In this document: piece by piece, positions 5,124-6,385 of the stretch
Numbering within the stretch: position 1 is the first letter of the stretch
Layout of the letters: the number at the start of each line of letters is the position of its first letter
NCBI GenBank assembly: GCA_937983065.1
Contig: CALKAL010000080.1
Coordinates: 1-6,385 of the forward strand
DNA: 6,385 nt
From: an uncultured Bacillaceae bacterium
Lineage (GTDB): Bacteria; Bacillota; Bacilli; Bacillales; Alkalibacillaceae
Direction: 5' to 3'
Made by a program: the position numbers and the translations under genes
The notes under the pieces: model-generated
The model's input: the letters and a program-made list of their open reading frames with translations, nothing else
What the model was told of the DNA's origin: nothing
Database searches by the model: none

Positions 5124-6327
5124 ATTTGCTTCCCCTTCTTAAACGTAATAACCATAATGCTCCTCCAACAATAAGTAAAAGAGCGGTTAATAAATATAGG
5201 ACTTCTAAGCTTAAAAAATCGACAATGACATAGCCTAAAAGTGGCCCTAAAGCCGATCCGACATCTACCGCAATTGTATATGACGTCATTACCCCAACTT
5301 TAGAAGTAGCCGATGCGACATCTGTAGCTAATGAATCTGTCACCGTCATAAAAATAGTCGACATAAATTGAAAGACGAGTAAAAGTCCAAGTAACGTTAG
5401 CATGCTTATATTTAACGTAAATAAGTAAAAAAGAATTCCCGTAGCGAAAAAGACGAAAACTAACATCGGAATTCTGCCAATTTTCCCATCAGAAAATTTA
5501 CCGATTAAAGGTGCTAAAAACGGATCCCAGCCCCACTTTACAGCTTGCAACAGTCCCGATATCGATGCAGCACCGATGACGAGACTGAAGATAACAATGT
5601 CTGTCGTTAAATGTATTTCAACGAGATGGCTTAAAGTCGAATAAAAAATTCCCATGACAACCATCGCCATAATAACACCTGTCAGTAGCACCGCCCAGAC
5701 TTGACGATTTTTCCAATATGACTGTTTTTCATCCGTATTTTCATCAGTTTCCTCATCTTTACCCTTCGTTTTTGGGACATATTTCAAAGCGATTGGTAAG
5801 CTCGCCAATGAAATGATTGCAAAAATCGTCGTGACAAAAGAAATACTAACTAAGTCAGCTAAAAATCCACCGGCTAACACACCGACTAAACCACCAAGTC
5901 CCCATAAACCGTTATAACGGCCGATTAGTTGACCACGATTATGCGTTTGTGCCACTTCAATGACAGTTAAAAATCCACCGAGTCTTAATAACGACCAAGC
6001 AACTCCCCATAAACAACGCATAACTAACAATATGGCAAACCCCGTGAATAAACCGTAAGATAACGTTGAAATACTCGCTAAAATAATCGCAATCGTAACA
6101 CCCGTTCGCTTGTCTAAATGCCGATAAAACCAGCCGACGAGTGGATTGATTGGTAATCGAATGAGTCGATTTGCAGATAATAATACCCCAACTTGCCAAA
6201 GCGATGTTAAACCGAAACTTTCCCAATAGATTGGTAAAACGATAAATAACATCGCATCGCCTAAAATGCACGCTGCCGTGATTAAGGCGATGACAGTTAC
6301 TCTTCTCTCTTCATTTTTGATAACCAT
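5116..6327 (-). CDS. Major facilitator superfamily transporter, 12 helices
   Basis: This 403-residue membrane protein has two six-helix halves joined by a charged cytoplasmic loop (about 184-208, rich in Lys, Asp and Glu). The loop between helices 2 and 3 carries a motif-A-like segment, GWFYRHLDKRTG (65-76). The matching place in the second half has GKFSDGKIGRIP (276-287). Helix 1 starts around residue 10 after a short polar N-terminus, and the protein ends in a basic RLRRGSKLV. Such proteins usually act as proton-driven exporters of drugs or metabolites; the substrate cannot be told and I do not recognise a specific B. subtilis counterpart. The ATG at 6325-6327 has GGGGAG (6335-6340) 7 nt upstream. 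Its stop codon lies inside the promoter/operator of the following dioxygenase gene and no terminator separates them, so readthrough into that operon is likely and a shared role in detoxification is possible. Confidence 0.9.
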   Translation of the reverse strand: MVIKNEERRVTVIALITAACILGDAMLFIVLPIYWESFGLTSLWQVGVLLSANRLIRLPINPLVGWFYRHLDKRTGVTIAIILASISTLSYGLFTGFAILLVMRCLWGVAWSLLRLGGFLTVIEVAQTHNRGQLIGRYNGLWGLGGLVGVLAGGFLADLVSISFVTTIFAIISLASLPIALKYVPKTKGKDEETDENTDEKQSYWKNRQVWAVLLTGVIMAMVVMGIFYSTLSHLVEIHLTTDIVIFSLVIGAASISGLLQAVKWGWDPFLAPLIGKFSDGKIGRIPMLVFVFFATGILFYLFTLNISMLTLLGLLLVFQFMSTIFMTVTDSLATDVASATSKVGVMTSYTIAVDVGSALGPLLGYVIVDFLSLEVLYLLTALLLIVGGALWLLRLRRGSKLV

Positions 6328-6365
6328 TCTATTTCTCCCCGTTTAATCAGTTAATATAAAAGATT

Positions 6366-6378
6366 ATCATATAATGAT
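6366..6378. repeat. Short inverted repeat upstream of the MFS gene
   Basis: ATCAT-ATA-ATGAT is a perfect 5-bp inverted repeat with a 3-nt centre, about 40 nt before the MFS start. On the minus strand it overlaps possible -10 elements TATGAT and GATAAT, whose -35 would lie beyond the window edge. It could be an operator for a local regulator or chance in AT-rich DNA. Confidence 0.3.
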
Positions 6379-6385
6379 GCCTCTT

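Noticed and set aside
1..6385. Possible mobile element, phage, CRISPR or defence island
   Set aside because: I see no transposase, integrase, direct repeat array, tRNA or toxin-antitoxin gene. All six genes fit ordinary Bacillaceae chromosomal families in one orientation.

Overview
The window is a compact, AT-rich stretch of a Bacillaceae-type (low-GC Firmicutes) chromosome. The evidence is the gene content (CshA, YdbM, YtzI-like and MhqO/MhqA-type proteins), strong Shine-Dalgarno sequences, sigma-A promoters with TTGxxx/TATxxT boxes, and one UUG start. I cannot name the genus. All six genes lie on the minus strand, so transcription runs from high to low coordinates. I see no insertion sequence, phage gene, CRISPR array, tRNA or rRNA.

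High-coordinate part (about 3130-6385): a 12-helix MFS transporter (5116-6327) is followed by a ring-cleaving extradiol dioxygenase of the MhqO/MhqA/MhqE family (4099-5061) and a ten-helix EamA/DMT transporter (3191-4054). The short gap before the dioxygenase gene holds an extended -10 promoter. Its -35 box is overlapped by a sequence (5106-5123) that matches one complete half, and part of the other, of the MhqR operator known from Bacillus subtilis. The dioxygenase and EamA genes are 44 nt apart and probably co-transcribed, ending at a clear hairpin terminator (3139-3161). The block looks like a quinone/catechol detoxification unit: ring cleavage plus possible export.

Middle part (1893-3050): a YdbM-like acyl-CoA-dehydrogenase-fold flavoprotein. 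Its C-terminal motif lacks the usual catalytic Glu of true dehydrogenases and instead has an LHNP motif, as in the DszC/SfnB-type flavin monooxygenases.

Low-coordinate part (1-1887): the DEAD-box RNA helicase gene cshA starts with UUG behind a perfect AGGAGG. It is driven by a near-consensus promoter lying directly against the end of ydbM, with a 12-bp perfect palindrome between its -35 and -10 boxes. Next comes a 54-residue single-helix membrane protein (91-255) resembling YtzI, too short for ordinary ORF calling. Its own promoter starts on top of the cshA stop codon. An elaborate nested hairpin (4-77) closes the region.

I found no evidence of a wholly new system. The most rewarding leads are the MhqR-type operator with its dioxygenase/transporter operon, the altered active-site motif in YdbM, and the small membrane gene behind cshA.
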